DNA of 64,000 bases. Source: Pseudoips prasinana. Its lineage: Eukaryota; Arthropoda; Insecta; Lepidoptera; Nolidae. Position numbers and translations under genes: made by a program. The notes below the pieces were generated by a model, which worked only from the letters and a program-made list of their open reading frames with translations, was not told the DNA's origin and searched no databases. The stretch is from assembly GCA_951640165.1 (NCBI GenBank), contig OX621238.1, positions 22,716,001 through 22,780,000 on the forward strand, in the 5' to 3' direction. Of the stretch, positions 33,471-43,344 are shown in pieces; the stretch's first letter is position 1; every line of letters starts with the position of its first letter.

Positions 33471-33501
33471 TTCCTTTTATTATTAATAAAATACGGGGTA
33501 T

Positions 33502-33733
33502 TTCGATCTATCCGTAGAATAAAGTTACTACTGCATAATCGTTACTTACATAATGTTTTACAAAATCAGCTATGCATTTTACATAAAACTAAACTACACT
33601 AACAATTTGATTATATATAGAACAATAATCAAATTGCTAGAAAAAATATGTAAAATGTTATAGCTGATTTTGTACTAAACAAATAAAAAATCCTCTAACG
33701 CAGAAGTAACTTTATTCTACGGATAGGTCGATT
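33502..33733. mobile_element. MITE with nested inverted repeats (M3)
   Basis: The outer arms CGATCTATCCGTAGAATAAA / TTTATTCTACGGATAGGTCG are about 33 bp. An inner pair, ACAAAATCAGCTATGCATTT / AAATGTTATAGCTGATTTTGT-like, lies at 33560-33590 and 33650-33675. An innermost pair is CAATTTGATTAT / ATAATCAAATTG. There is no coding. Confidence 0.8.
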
Positions 33734-33777
33734 TATTTAGATTTATAGAACCCTAAAGCCGTTATCATACCGATATA

Positions 33778-33880
33778 ATAGTCCTCCTGGCCAAATTTTA
33801 GTAACGGCGGCCATTCTCAACTGAGATTACAGCTATCAGATTAGAGCTATCTTGCCTGGACATATTATATTACGGCAGTG

Positions 33881-33890
<10 letters not shown>
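33778..33890 (-). mobile_element. S1 SINE 3' portion
   Basis: AGTCCTCCTGGCCAAATTTT, GGCGGCCATTCTCAACTGAG and GGACATATTA match 27785-27860. Positions 33821-33845 contain a small local duplication (TTACAGCTATCAGATTAGAG). It runs into the CA microsatellite. Confidence 0.65.
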
Positions 33891-33917
<27 letters not shown>

Positions 33918-33967
33918 CCACGCACACACCCACACCCACCCACACACACAAACACACACACACACAA
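33891..33967. repeat. (CA)n microsatellite
   Basis: Interrupted CA run with CCCA variants. Its last ACACACAA forms the left edge of the hairpin that follows. Confidence 0.95.
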
Positions 33968-34018
33968 TTTTCTGGCATAGAAGGTTGTATACCTTCTATC
34001 CCAGAAGATTGTGTGTTT
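33957..34018. repeat. Hairpin at the end of the CA run
   Basis: ACACACAATTTTCTGGCATA, GAAGGT and the complementary ACCTTC, TATCCCAGAAGATTGTGTGT give arms of about 27 bp around a 4-nt loop. Confidence 0.75.
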
Positions 34019-35944
34019 TCACTCTTATAATCTAATGGGATGGCTATTCGACACGGTCGGAGTGATTTTAGGAGTAAGAAACAGTATTAAGTGCTCTAAT
34101 ATTACGGTTAAATATCCATGAATAAATATATTACATTTTCAAAATTGTATAGCGGTGTTTAGTTGTATAAATGTGTTTTACTTCGTTAGTTAGTAGGTAT
34201 ATAAGATATAGTTTACATTTAATTCTATTGGTTCACTGTTCCTTCCCTTTTCTTGGCTTCAATTGATATTCAATAGCGAGGTTGCCAGGAAAAAATGGCA
34301 GCAGCGATAAGGCCCGCCATTGTATTTATAAATTTATGTGTACTTCCTTTTCCTGTACAATAAAGAGTACTTCAATGACATACTTTACCTATAACGGATG
34401 ATCGGGCATAATAATATACAAAAAGTAGTAAATCGGATTCATTTTGCAAAGCAGCAATATCGTCTCCGTGTCAACTTTTGTTTAAAGATTTCTCTCCATA
34501 TGAACAGTACGTATATCACTTATATATTAAACATTGAATAAATAAGTTTTGAACAATTTCTTAAATAAGTTAATTTTATTTTATATTCAGCTTGAAAAGA
34601 ACCTTAGTATTAGTGTTATATTACCTATCTTTGGTACCTATTACTCAGGTAACAACAAACTTGTTTCGTAGCAGCGAATGTAATTTGTGTGTTTGTTACT
34701 GAAATCAAGAAACATTTCGTATTATTTTATTCATATTATATTGTAGAAAGTCGTTATCTTTTACCCGAGTACCAAAAGTTTAAACCCAAATATATAGAAG
34801 GGCCAATTTACTTAAAGCTATCTTTATAAGAATTTATGAGAGTGACTCTTGATTACTTGACATAATTGTAAGGATTTATGTTATTTAATTATTTTATAAT
34901 AACACTTCATTATAATGTATAAAAATAATTTATGTTAAATGTAATAATGTAAAATTTTAATTAATCTCCTTTGTTAATAATATGATAAGTTTTAGATTAG
35001 TGGTGTTATAAATAATTAACGCATTGGGTGTAAACTTGTCATGTTAATTATATGGTGACAAATAAATAAATAAATTAGAAAAACAATGTATAGTATCCCT
35101 AAAATTCTTCTATAGCTTCATTCTTAATTTTCCGCCTTGATTAATTCGATAGGCTAAATGATTTATTCCATATTACAATATTCTATAGACGACTTAGTAA
35201 AAATAAATATAACCAAATAACTTCTGTTTATCAATATAACTAATCATCTCATTGATGAAATTTTCTGAAAACTTCTAGAAATGGAGAATATATTTATTTA
35301 TATATTCTGTTATATGCTTATATGTATATTCCAACCTTAGGAGTAAATTTCAGCTGATGCCCAAAGTAGAAATATATTTAATATTTTTGGGACGACATTT
35401 TGGGACGAAACTAAAATACGATTCTTTGGCAAAAGTGGAATACCTTTATTTCATATATTTTGGTGCCTAATGTCGAAAGCATCAGATGTAAGTAAGGTCG
35501 TGGTACATGTCTAAAGTACTGTGTAAGCCAAACTTCAAATGCTAGGTATGGAATAAATACGAAAAAAGTATTATACAAAACCATTTGAATATTTATTTTT
35601 TATATTAGTCATTTATTTCGGTCTATTTTCATTCCATAAGATATTACCTAGTTACAAAAAATCTTAACCTTATGTTAGTAACTTTACAATATAATTAATA
35701 TCGCGGAACTAGGACACTATCTACGTCGTGTTCAGTCGTGTCCAGCGCTCCACCAAAGGACTGTCCTATTTATTACATAATGTAAGTGTGCAATAAAGTA
35801 GTTAACTACAAATCATTATGTTACCCCGTTTCTTCGTTGTTTCTGAACAGTGTTTATTAAAATTTCTTCGATACGAAATTCTTTCGAGACAATCTCATAT
35901 AAATTTTGATCAAATCGGTTGCGGTAAAGGAAAATTGAAGTCGG
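34019..35944. other. 1.9-kb AT-rich stretch, no gene seen
   Basis: No gene or repeat was recognised. Confidence 0.5.
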
Positions 35945-35949
35945 GTGTA

Positions 35950-36150
35950 TGTTGACTGCACGTGTGGCGCAGCGGCTAAGACAGTCGCCTCACCGCTTCG
36001 TGACGTGGGTTCGAGTCCCGCACCGGACAACTATTTGTGTGACCCATAAATTGTTGTTCTGAGTCTGAATGTAATTTGTGTTCGCCTATTATATGTTTGT
36101 GAAGTTCCCCGCTATACAGGGATTAGAATCCCTAGTGCGGGCGTTGTCTT
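35950..36150 (+). mobile_element. tRNA-derived SINE with intact A and B boxes
   Basis: The A box is TGGCGCAGCGGC (about 35965) and the B box GGTTCGAGTCC (about 36008). Then come GTGTGACCCATAAATTGTTG, TTCTGAGTCTGAATGTAA and TCCCCGCTATACAGGGATTA. The head could fold like a tRNA but lacks a complete acceptor stem, so it is read as a SINE and not a tRNA gene. Confidence 0.75.
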
Positions 36151-36174
36151 TTAAAAAATAAAAAAGCTTTGTAG

Positions 36175-36390
36175 CAGATGTTCCTACCGGTCTGTAAGTC
36201 GGCGAGGTTAAGTAACTAGATTCGCGGTCAATCCATTGATGAGTGAGCGCCAAATTGGTATTTCTGAGCATCTCCGTGTTTTGGAGGGCACGTTAAGGTG
36301 ACGGTCCCGGTTGTAGCCATTATTAGCCTTTCGGCTTGATTAACTCTGAGTATAGGGTAACCACTGCTTATATGATAAGTAAGTAAGTAT
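36175..36390 (+). mobile_element. 5S-derived SINE, copy C
   Basis: CAGATGTTCCTACCGGTCTG, GGCGAGGTTAAGTAACTAGA, GTTTTGGAGGGCACGTTAAG and tail ATAAGTAAGTAAGTA. The C-box region is changed (GATGAGTGAGCGCC) and the middle carries deletions. Confidence 0.85.
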
Positions 36391-36813
36391 AATTCATGCA
36401 TATCTGTGCTATCGAAATATGTCTTTATAGCCAAAACAGCATACACACCAACGTTTCGAAACTAGTTATCGTAGCTAATAAAACCGATTTACATGGAAAT
36501 ACAGACCCGTGGCCATCCTTTTCTTGACCTCTGGCTTATTTTATTCACCCCCAGGAGCTTAATTGTTATTAACCGCAGCTTATTTTGTTAGGTTTATTTA
36601 TCATAGCGGCCCACCCCTTCTTCTCCCAGGTTACATAATAAATATAGCTTAGCTCCATCAAAAACATTGTTTAAATGAAAGGTTAAAAATATTTTTTCAA
36701 ATTGGTTGTGTAGTTTCAGCTCTCTTACATTCCGAATTACAAAGTTTACAGATAAAAACTATACCTATTAGACTGGAAGTCAAATTCACAAAAAAAAAAT
36801 TTGAATCATATTG
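36391..36813. other. Stretch with nothing recognised
   Basis: No feature supported. Confidence 0.5.
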
Positions 36814-37136
36814 TACTAGCTGTGACCCGCGGTTTAACCCGCATTAAACTTTATAAATTATCACAGCTCCTCCCCCGTAGGTAATAGCGTGATAATATGT
36901 AGCCTATATGTTGACCCGACCTCTTAATAATATTCATACAAAATTTGAAGTACATCCATGCAGTACTTTTTGAGTTTAGCCCGGACATACATACAGACAA
37001 ACAGACACACAGACAAAAATTCTAATAACTATATTTTTGGCTTCGATATCGACTGTAGATCACGCCCCAAGTACCCTTTGAAAAAAAATTCTATGTACAG
37101 TTTTGAATTTCCTACGATTTTATTATATGTATAGAT
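36814..37136 (-). mobile_element. Helitron-like element, family H5
   Basis: ACTAGCTGTGACCCGCGGTT, TCCCCCGTAGGTAATAGCGT, ATATGTTGACCCGACCTCTT, GACATACATACAGACAAACA, GATATCGACTGTAGATCACG, ending ATTATATGTATAGATG. Other copies are at 55539-56462 (with insertion) and 57273-57600. Confidence 0.8.
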
Positions 37137-37257
37137 GTGTTAATCCAGGGTGTCAGCTAACTCCATACCAAATTTTATGAAAATCGCTCGACCCGTTTAA
37201 ACGTGAAGAAGTAACAAACATACACACTCACAAACTTTCGCCTTTATAATATTAGTA
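37137..37257 (-). mobile_element. Helitron H3 terminal segment fused to H5
   Basis: GTTAATCCAGGGTGTCAGCT through CGCCTTTATAATATTAGTAG corresponds to the 5'-terminal half of H3 (compare 28813-28944). Its own CTAG end is absent and an H5 element sits in that place. Confidence 0.7.
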
Positions 37258-37329
37258 GGGGTTGGATATAACTTCCCAGCCGATTTCGGCTATGGTGACT
37301 ACTGCTGATTAGTTAAGGAGCTAGGATGA

Positions 37330-37506
37330 TCAGTTCTCACATGCGCCCTTAATACAGTATCCAATCTTGTGAGTAGACGTGCGCAAACATTGGCTGCACG
37401 TGAGAACGCCGTCGACATACTTGTAAAATATGACTGCTGGTGGTTTAGTCTTAAGAGCATCGCGTTTCGCCTCGGATTTTCTCTGCTCTTCAAAGTCTCC
37501 ACTCAT
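37330..37506 (-). CDS. Hypothetical 58-residue protein with CxxC and two further Cys
   Basis: ATG at 37506 (minus strand) opens a frame to TGA at 37330-37332. The product has a charged N-terminus (MSGDFEEQRKSEAKRDALKT), a KPPAVIFYKYVDG stretch, and a Cys pattern CSQC...YCIKGAC that could hold a zinc ion. The codons look protein-like and the local GC content is higher than the surroundings. I do not recognise the family. It may be a small gene, a terminal exon or a decayed transposon ORF. Longer frames over the same DNA look less protein-like. Confidence 0.3.
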   Translation of the reverse strand: MSGDFEEQRKSEAKRDALKTKPPAVIFYKYVDGVLTCSQCLRTSTHKIGYCIKGACEN

Positions 37507-37964
37507 TAGGGTAGATTGAGTAACAATGCCAATTACAGGTGCCGTTATGTACTATCTAACTTATGTAGCTATCTATACTAATATACATTTCGTGGTGATT
37601 TTATTATAAAATGTTTCCAATTGGTACTTACCACATAATGGTGGTTTTATCACAAAGGCTCTCGGACAATAGGCTCGTTTCAGGTTTTCATATCAGCTAA
37701 AAGGCGCCCACTACTTGTCGAAGGCCTCCCCCTAGGCATCATTAGATGGATGGGAGGGCCATATTTGTCCCCATCACCAATTAGTCTTTACAGCTACCGC
37801 AGTGCTTGATTATACAGATAAACAATGACTATGAAAATAATTATTTCCACTGCTATTCACTTAAACATATTGGTGATTCCTTATTTTTGTTAGTGATGTC
37901 ATGGTTTCATGCTATGCCACGTAACTGTTACCCCCTCACGAGATAGGATTTTCAACATGTCAGC
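37507..37964. other. Mostly unassigned; RTE tail relic near 37687
   Basis: TTCATATCAGCTAAAAGGCG, CCCACTAC and GAAGGCCTCCCCCTAGG at 37687-37737 are a diverged RTE 3' terminus (minus). The rest is not recognised. Confidence 0.45.
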
Positions 37965-38216
37965 CAAATCACGTCCACAGCTGCCCAAAGTCTCACCAAG
38001 GAATGGGGGATATGCCGTATTCGCCACGCTTGGCTAACGCGTTGGCGATCGCAGTTTGGTGGTCATAGTTTACAGAAAAACGCTTCTGCCCGATCTCTGG
38101 TAGGTATTCCATTGGGTAGATTTCTACGTTCCCCATGGGATGAGAAGGGGTGGAGATATTCTTAGCCATCACCACATGGTTAAGAGATAGGGTGGGGTGG
38201 TGATATTTGTCGCTAT
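37965..38216 (-). mobile_element. SINE family S3, minus strand
   Basis: GGGGGATATGCCGTATTCGC, CACGCTTGGC, GTTGGCGATCGCAGT, TTCTACGTTCCCCATGGGAT and a GATATTTGTCGC end match 18378-18613 in reverse. Confidence 0.8.
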
Positions 38217-38495
38217 CATCATGCTGCCGCCACTGGTATCGCAGAGTCTGATATTGTATTCAGATACGCGAAGACTATGTAAAATTTAATGACGGCACTG
38301 CTATTGAGTTTAATATATTCTTGATTCCTTATTTTTGTAAATACTCTCACGGTTGCATGCTGTTGCTATGCTGTTTCCATGATGGTTTTACACCGATAAA
38401 CTAAACGTGTTGCACATTTACAACGTTAAGTACACCGCAACATCGCTTATCCAGCGATATTTCATTAGTCTGCAAACTGCACATAGCATATTTTC

Positions 38496-38759
38496 GTGGT
38501 TGTAATGGAATGTAAGAGTAAATGGAGAGAAAATACTAAAATTACCCGACAAGAAAGAGCAGCGCTCTTTCAATGTCCTAGTTTTGTAAAGATATTAAAG
38601 GAGACGGGGATTTCTGGGCCTGACTGTACTAAGTTGAGATATGGTTTAAAACAAGCGTTATATTTTTCTATTTCAAACTGTAAAAAATTTACCCAATTTA
38701 CAATCTGGAAAAGGAAAAATCAGAAAATAAGTTTAAGTCACGAATTGAATTGGTTGTAA
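38496..38759 (+). CDS. Hypothetical 87-residue protein (weak candidate)
   Basis: ATG-led frame, Lys-rich (ECKSKWRENTKITRQERAAL, FQCPSFVKILKETGISG, GPDCTKLRYGLKQAL) with four Cys. No domain was recognised and there is no signal peptide. It could be a piece of a decayed transposase or chance. Confidence 0.2.
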   Translation: MVVMECKSKWRENTKITRQERAALFQCPSFVKILKETGISGPDCTKLRYGLKQALYFSISNCKKFTQFTIWKRKNQKISLSHELNWL

Positions 38760-40024
38760 TGAGTTCAAACAATGTAATATTAATCCTCTTGCACCAGACA
38801 CCAGGTAACCGATTTAATCATAATAATTATTAAATACATTAACGTAATGTCAACAGTAAAAAATAAATATCAACAAAATAAATAGAAATCATAATATCGG
38901 TTATCGTTCAAATCGATTTATTAGTTGTTAGCAACTATATTTTTAATCTATGCTGACAGTGACTGGTGACAGATTTTGACTTCTAATCTATAATCGGTCA
39001 CTCGTTTCTCGTATCGTTTAGTGCGTGTGTCATTTGAGTATTTTTTATTGTTTTGTTTATATATCCCTCGACAACTACATCCTCTCTACGGACTTTTGAT
39101 ATTGCTTAACGTGTACGGCTTTTGCTAACATACTGAACACGAATAACTATTAAATAGTAATCGCCCTTAAAAATCAGCTGTTTAGTATAGGTTGGTACAT
39201 AACCTCTCTATTAAGACTAAATCTTTTATAACTCTGCTCATAAATTGAATAAATCCATGGATTTTTTTGTGATTGGCTGATAATTTATAGACCCATTAAT
39301 TGACACCACTTTTATCTTTTTACATCCGGACCCAATATTGTATGAAAACGTATCCGTCTCCTTTTATGCGGCAGTTACGTTAATTTAAATAACTTGACTT
39401 TAAATGTATATGAGGAATTAATATGTGTGCCTAAAGCTTCCTCATTGATATAATCGAAAGTTTAAGTCCTTAATGATTTGTTACTTAGCATGTTCTAACG
39501 CATAATTGGAGCAATCAAACGTTTCAGTCATAAAATTACAGTAACCACAATTTCGTGGAGTTGTTTTTTTTGTGTGTAAGCTGGAGATACGTGTCTCCAG
39601 TTGGCACATGCCGTTAAGGCAAACCAGTGGTGTTAGGGTTTTAGACTATAGTAAAAAAAATTACATAAATTGCAGCAATGCGAGCTAAAAAAATTAACCA
39701 TCATCCTCAAATACTATTGAAACGACGATAGTAAAACTGTGTGCGAACTGGAGAACCGTGTCTCTGGCTTACACGTCTGAATTTCGTAATTACTTAAGCT
39801 GCGATTATGGACTATACCTCAAAATTCTCACTCAGGTTGCACTTCTGGTCGTGCTAGTATAGCTGGGGGAAAGCACCCAATGAGCTCTGGCAACCACTAC
39901 TTACCGTGATATTTTTCTTCTGGAGCAGTCTTCTGAAGATCGAAGGTAATAGTATATAAGGTAAAAGTATAAGGTAAGGTAATAGTACTACAGGTATGCT
40001 ACTCAGTTTGAGCGAGTAAACACA
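38760..40024. other. 1.3-kb stretch, no gene seen
   Basis: A pair of related phrases (GGAGATACGTGTCTCCAG near 39583 and GGAGAACCGTGTCTCTGG near 39750) occurs. Nothing else stands out. Confidence 0.45.
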
Positions 40025-40250
40025 GGGCCTGGCATGTTGGTCTAATGGTTACTGACCCTGACTACTAAACCAGAAGACGTGGGTTTGATCCCACCCAGGA
40101 CAAATCTTTGAGTGATGAGGACGACTATTTGTTCTGTGTCTGGGTGTAAATTATATATAATATGTATGTATTTAGAAATATATAAGTGTATTTATCAGTA
40201 GTTTAATTGCCATAGTACATGATCTGCCTAGCTTGGATCAGATGGCAGTG
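40025..40250 (+). mobile_element. tRNA-derived SINE, family S4
   Basis: The A box region is TTGGTCTAATGGTTACTG and the B box region GTGGGTTTGATCCCACCCAG. Then come GACGACTATTTGTTCTGTGT, CTGGGTGTAAATTATATA and GTATTTATCAGTAGT. Relatives are at 33335-33470 and 53580-53735 (-). Confidence 0.8.
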
Positions 40251-40587
40251 TTAGTTGTACTAAGATATTTATGAACCATTCAATGCTATGCTCTAAACAA
40301 GAAATTAAATTATAACTTATTTATACGTCAGTCAGGCCTTAACAAAGAAAAACACGAGGATCTTTCATAACGGAGCGGGATACATAATAAAAAGATATCC
40401 TTAAAATTATGCGAGTGAAGACACTGGCGAAAAAATAGAGGATAAACAATTTAATTAAATTCAAAGTGGTGACATAAATCAGGACTTTACGTACGAATTA
40501 CTGTAGCTTCTGTTATTTTTCGACGTTAAGGGAACTACAGATACCTACACTACAGACTGTCCCAGTCAACGCAACATCAGTGGATAG
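40251..40587. other. Short stretch, nothing recognised
   Basis: No feature supported. Confidence 0.5.
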
Positions 40588-40857
40588 TGAGAGCATCTAA
40601 CTCATAGCTAGATGCTCTCACCGGTCCGTAAGTGATTGGCGAGGTTAAGCAACTAGGCTCGCGGTCAGTCCATAGATGGGTGACCGCCAAAGTGGTTTAA
40701 TTTTTGAGCGTCTCCGTACTTCGGAGGGCACGTTAAGCTGTCGGTCCCGGTTGTAGCCATTAGGCAACGGTCGTTAAACCATGTCAGAGGCCTAATGGAC
40801 GGCTGGGACAACTCTGTCACTAGGGTAACCACTGCCCACACTATAAGTGAGTGACTG
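40588..40857 (+). mobile_element. 5S-derived SINE, copy D (fullest)
   Basis: The head from 40610 carries GGCGAGGTTAAGCAACTAGG and CATAGATGGGTGACCGCC, the best preserved 5S-like promoter region in the window. The body and an ATAAGTGAGTGA tail follow. The 22 bp in front (40588-40609) include GAGAGCATCTA, an inverted copy of the SINE start TAGATGCTCTC. Confidence 0.9.
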
Positions 40858-40905
40858 GATACATTTTGACGTCGACGTCTATATTGCCGTGAGTTTCCAG
40901 CCTAC

Positions 40906-41103
40906 AAAGAGTAACAGGGCCACCTCATACAATCCCGTGACTATCGTAGAAGGCGACTAACACAAGGTAGGATACACCAGGTAGTCGGGCAGCAGCTTCA
41001 CCTGTGTACTAGCTAACACCTAATTGCGGTCACCAACTCGCATGCCAAGCGCGGTGACTAAGGCAGACCCCTCAAAATGGCAACATTATAGAAACCTATG
41101 GGA
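40906..41103 (+). mobile_element. SINE family S2, tail lost
   Basis: AAAGAGTAACAGGGCCACCT, CACCAGGTAGTCGGGCAG, GCGGTCACCAACTCGCATGC and AAGCGCGGTGACTAAGGCAG match 25388-25560. It stops at AACCTATGGG, before the RTE-like tail. Confidence 0.8.
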
Positions 41104-41624
41104 TATATGGATTTATAATGCAGCTCATTGCTGGACTTCTGCGGAGCTAGGGCCTCCTTTATATATTTGTAGTCATGTGAGGGTGGAGTGACTCTACAAG
41201 TATGATCCCCCATACAACTAAAGCATTGTTTTTAGATATGTCAAAGTATTAAGTAGTAGTAGTAGTAGTACACATAAATACAAGGTTATATAGATAACTA
41301 TCACATCTAACAAAATTAACTTAACCCCCGGTGTTTCTATTCGCCCCGTTTTACCGTGCATATAATTTCCTATTTTATAATTTTGCGAGTGTTCCTTACA
41401 TGCGATTCATGGATTAATAAGGGCTATACGGGTACTGTGAATATGCAGATGGTGCCATATACGGAGCTTTCGCCGTGAGTGGCATTGTGGCAATATATTA
41501 CAGGCTCATATGTCTGCCATGGCTTGTTTATACTTTGTTAAGCTTGCTATTGTAACATAGTGAGATGAGACCATAAATGTTATTAAAATATTATCAGTAT
41601 TTTAATAACATTAATGTATTCATT
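41104..41624. other. Unassigned stretch with a short (AGT)n run
   Basis: (AGT)n is at 41254-41270. No gene seen. Confidence 0.5.
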
Positions 41625-41766
41625 CACAGCAGCCGACGGCCGCTGGGGCAGATAGGTTTCCGAGTAGAGACCATGAATCGGAAGTAGGTACTTAGTACCG
41701 AGACCAGGCCCGCCGCAAGGTAGGTTGATGATCTTGTGAGGGTGCAGGCTGGAAAGTGCTGAACTG
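41625..41766 (+). pseudogene. Diverged RTE C-terminal fragment, plus strand
   Basis: GGCCGCTGGGGCAGATAGGT, GAGACCATGAATCGGAAG, GGCCCGCCGCAAGGTAGGTTG and GATCTTGTGAGGGTGCAGGC match the strand-reversed RTE region at 43455-43580 with many changes and gaps. Confidence 0.7.
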
Positions 41767-42260
41767 AACAGTGAAAGTCTCCTAGGCTAATTGTAAACGT
41801 CTTGTTAAAAAACATAAAGAAAAATACAGGGACTTATATCATTGCCTATCAAATACAAAATCAATATGGAGTGTTAATTCCACTATTGGTTTTGTATTTG
41901 ATTGTTATGGATTTCCGCAAAGTAACGCCTGATTCCATTACTTATCATTGCCAATATTAAAATCTGGATACGGATTTGCACGATTCTCAGTTTGATAACC
42001 GAAATTAGACTGACTAAAATATATGTCAAATATATTAAATTAATTTCAATGTCTTTTTAGTGTGTGTACATAATATTTTCACGGATAGTAAATACTTTAA
42101 TTATTATACGACTCAATAATAATAAGTGAAAATATGAATATATTTATATATATTTTATTTATATATATTTATATATACTCGTATATATTTTTTAACTATT
42201 TTCTAATCATAAAATAAACTTCAGGGCAATGTGATCAGTTGATTTTTCTTTGTCTCGCAT
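41767..42260. other. AT-rich stretch, TATATTTA-rich at 42120-42190
   Basis: Low-complexity TATATTTA words; no gene. Confidence 0.5.
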
Positions 42261-42957
42261 TAGTGCAGTCATTGAAGCGAAAAATACGGTCTTACCTCCG
42301 AATTTTTTTACTGTGAACCGATTTGCATGAAATTTTGGAATTAGGCTCATCTTACCCTTAACTTCAAAAGTGAAAATGATCTGAACTCCGCCAATCATTT
42401 TTAAGGGATGTATACAACCTCTTAATGGAAAAATTGACATTGAGCCATTTTATCACTATAAAACATGTCTAATAGTAAGTGGTGAAATCGTAAAGTATTT
42501 TTTAATATAATTACCTGATATTAAAATCATTTTCAACCCCTTGAAAATCTTACAACCCTTGCAAACAACCCCTAAATTGAAAAAATCACAATAAAATACT
42601 TTGGTATGACATAAAAAGATGTAAGAATAGATTAAGTAATATTTTATAGTCTCTATAATAATTATCAAATTTTTAACCCCCTTTCAACCCTTGAAAACTA
42701 CCCCATTGATAAAAAAATGTTAATTATTTTTAATTAAAATGAAAAGGATTTAAATATTATTCCACACTCTCAAAAATGATTATCATATTCTTAAGCTTTT
42801 CTACCCTTAAAACTACCCCTAAATTAAAACAGTAAATATATATGATTCCATATTTAAAAATAATTTAATTTAGAGTCAAAAATTGCCATTTATTGAATAA
42901 AATATTTACAAATTATATAAAATTGTACTATAATTATTAAAATATAATATTGTTATT

Positions 42958-43147
42958 CATGACTCAATGTCAGAGTCGCTGTCACATTAAACATCTTCTG
43001 GCTGAATTGGAGGGCTATTTTGGCAGTTATCTCCACTGCACGTTCCACGGGTACTATTACAAAACAGACCAACTGTTCTGCATCCGCAAGACGCTCCACA
43101 TCCTTTTTTGCAGTTTAGTAATATATATTTATGTATCCAATAGCTCT
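42958..43147 (-). pseudogene. Cys-rich C-terminal exon of a transposon-like gene
   Basis: The minus-strand frame reads CKKGCGASCGCRTVGLFC then CSGDNCQNSPP, ending PEDV at TAA 42985-42987, with an acidic DSDSDIES run just after the stop. Tails with this C-x-C, GL-x-C, C-x2-4-C-x-G-x2-C-x-N spacing (tesmin/CXC-like) are common at the ends of insect transposon-associated proteins. A TTTTTTAG acceptor-like site at about 43148 could start the exon. The upstream part of the gene is not found; the RTE lies on that side. Confidence 0.5.
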
Positions 43148-43344
43148 AAAAAATGTGTTAAATTAAAAATTCCACTATACATAATCTATCAGGTAATTTT
43201 ATTATCGGTGGCTTTTTCGTTGGCTCTTTCACTCAAATGTGTTATATATATACATATAAGAACGATGGTATGTATTCATGCCTACGTTTCCAAAATATAT
43301 GAGCCATATTATGTATAGTTGGGGGTCTCTATTATACTGCGTAC

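Noticed and set aside
35950..36030. tRNA gene
   Set aside because: A and B boxes are present, but the acceptor stem is incomplete and the SINE body shared with other copies follows directly.
42950..43318. 122-codon plus-strand frame
   Set aside because: It is antisense to the Cys-rich tail, whose minus-strand reading is far more protein-like.
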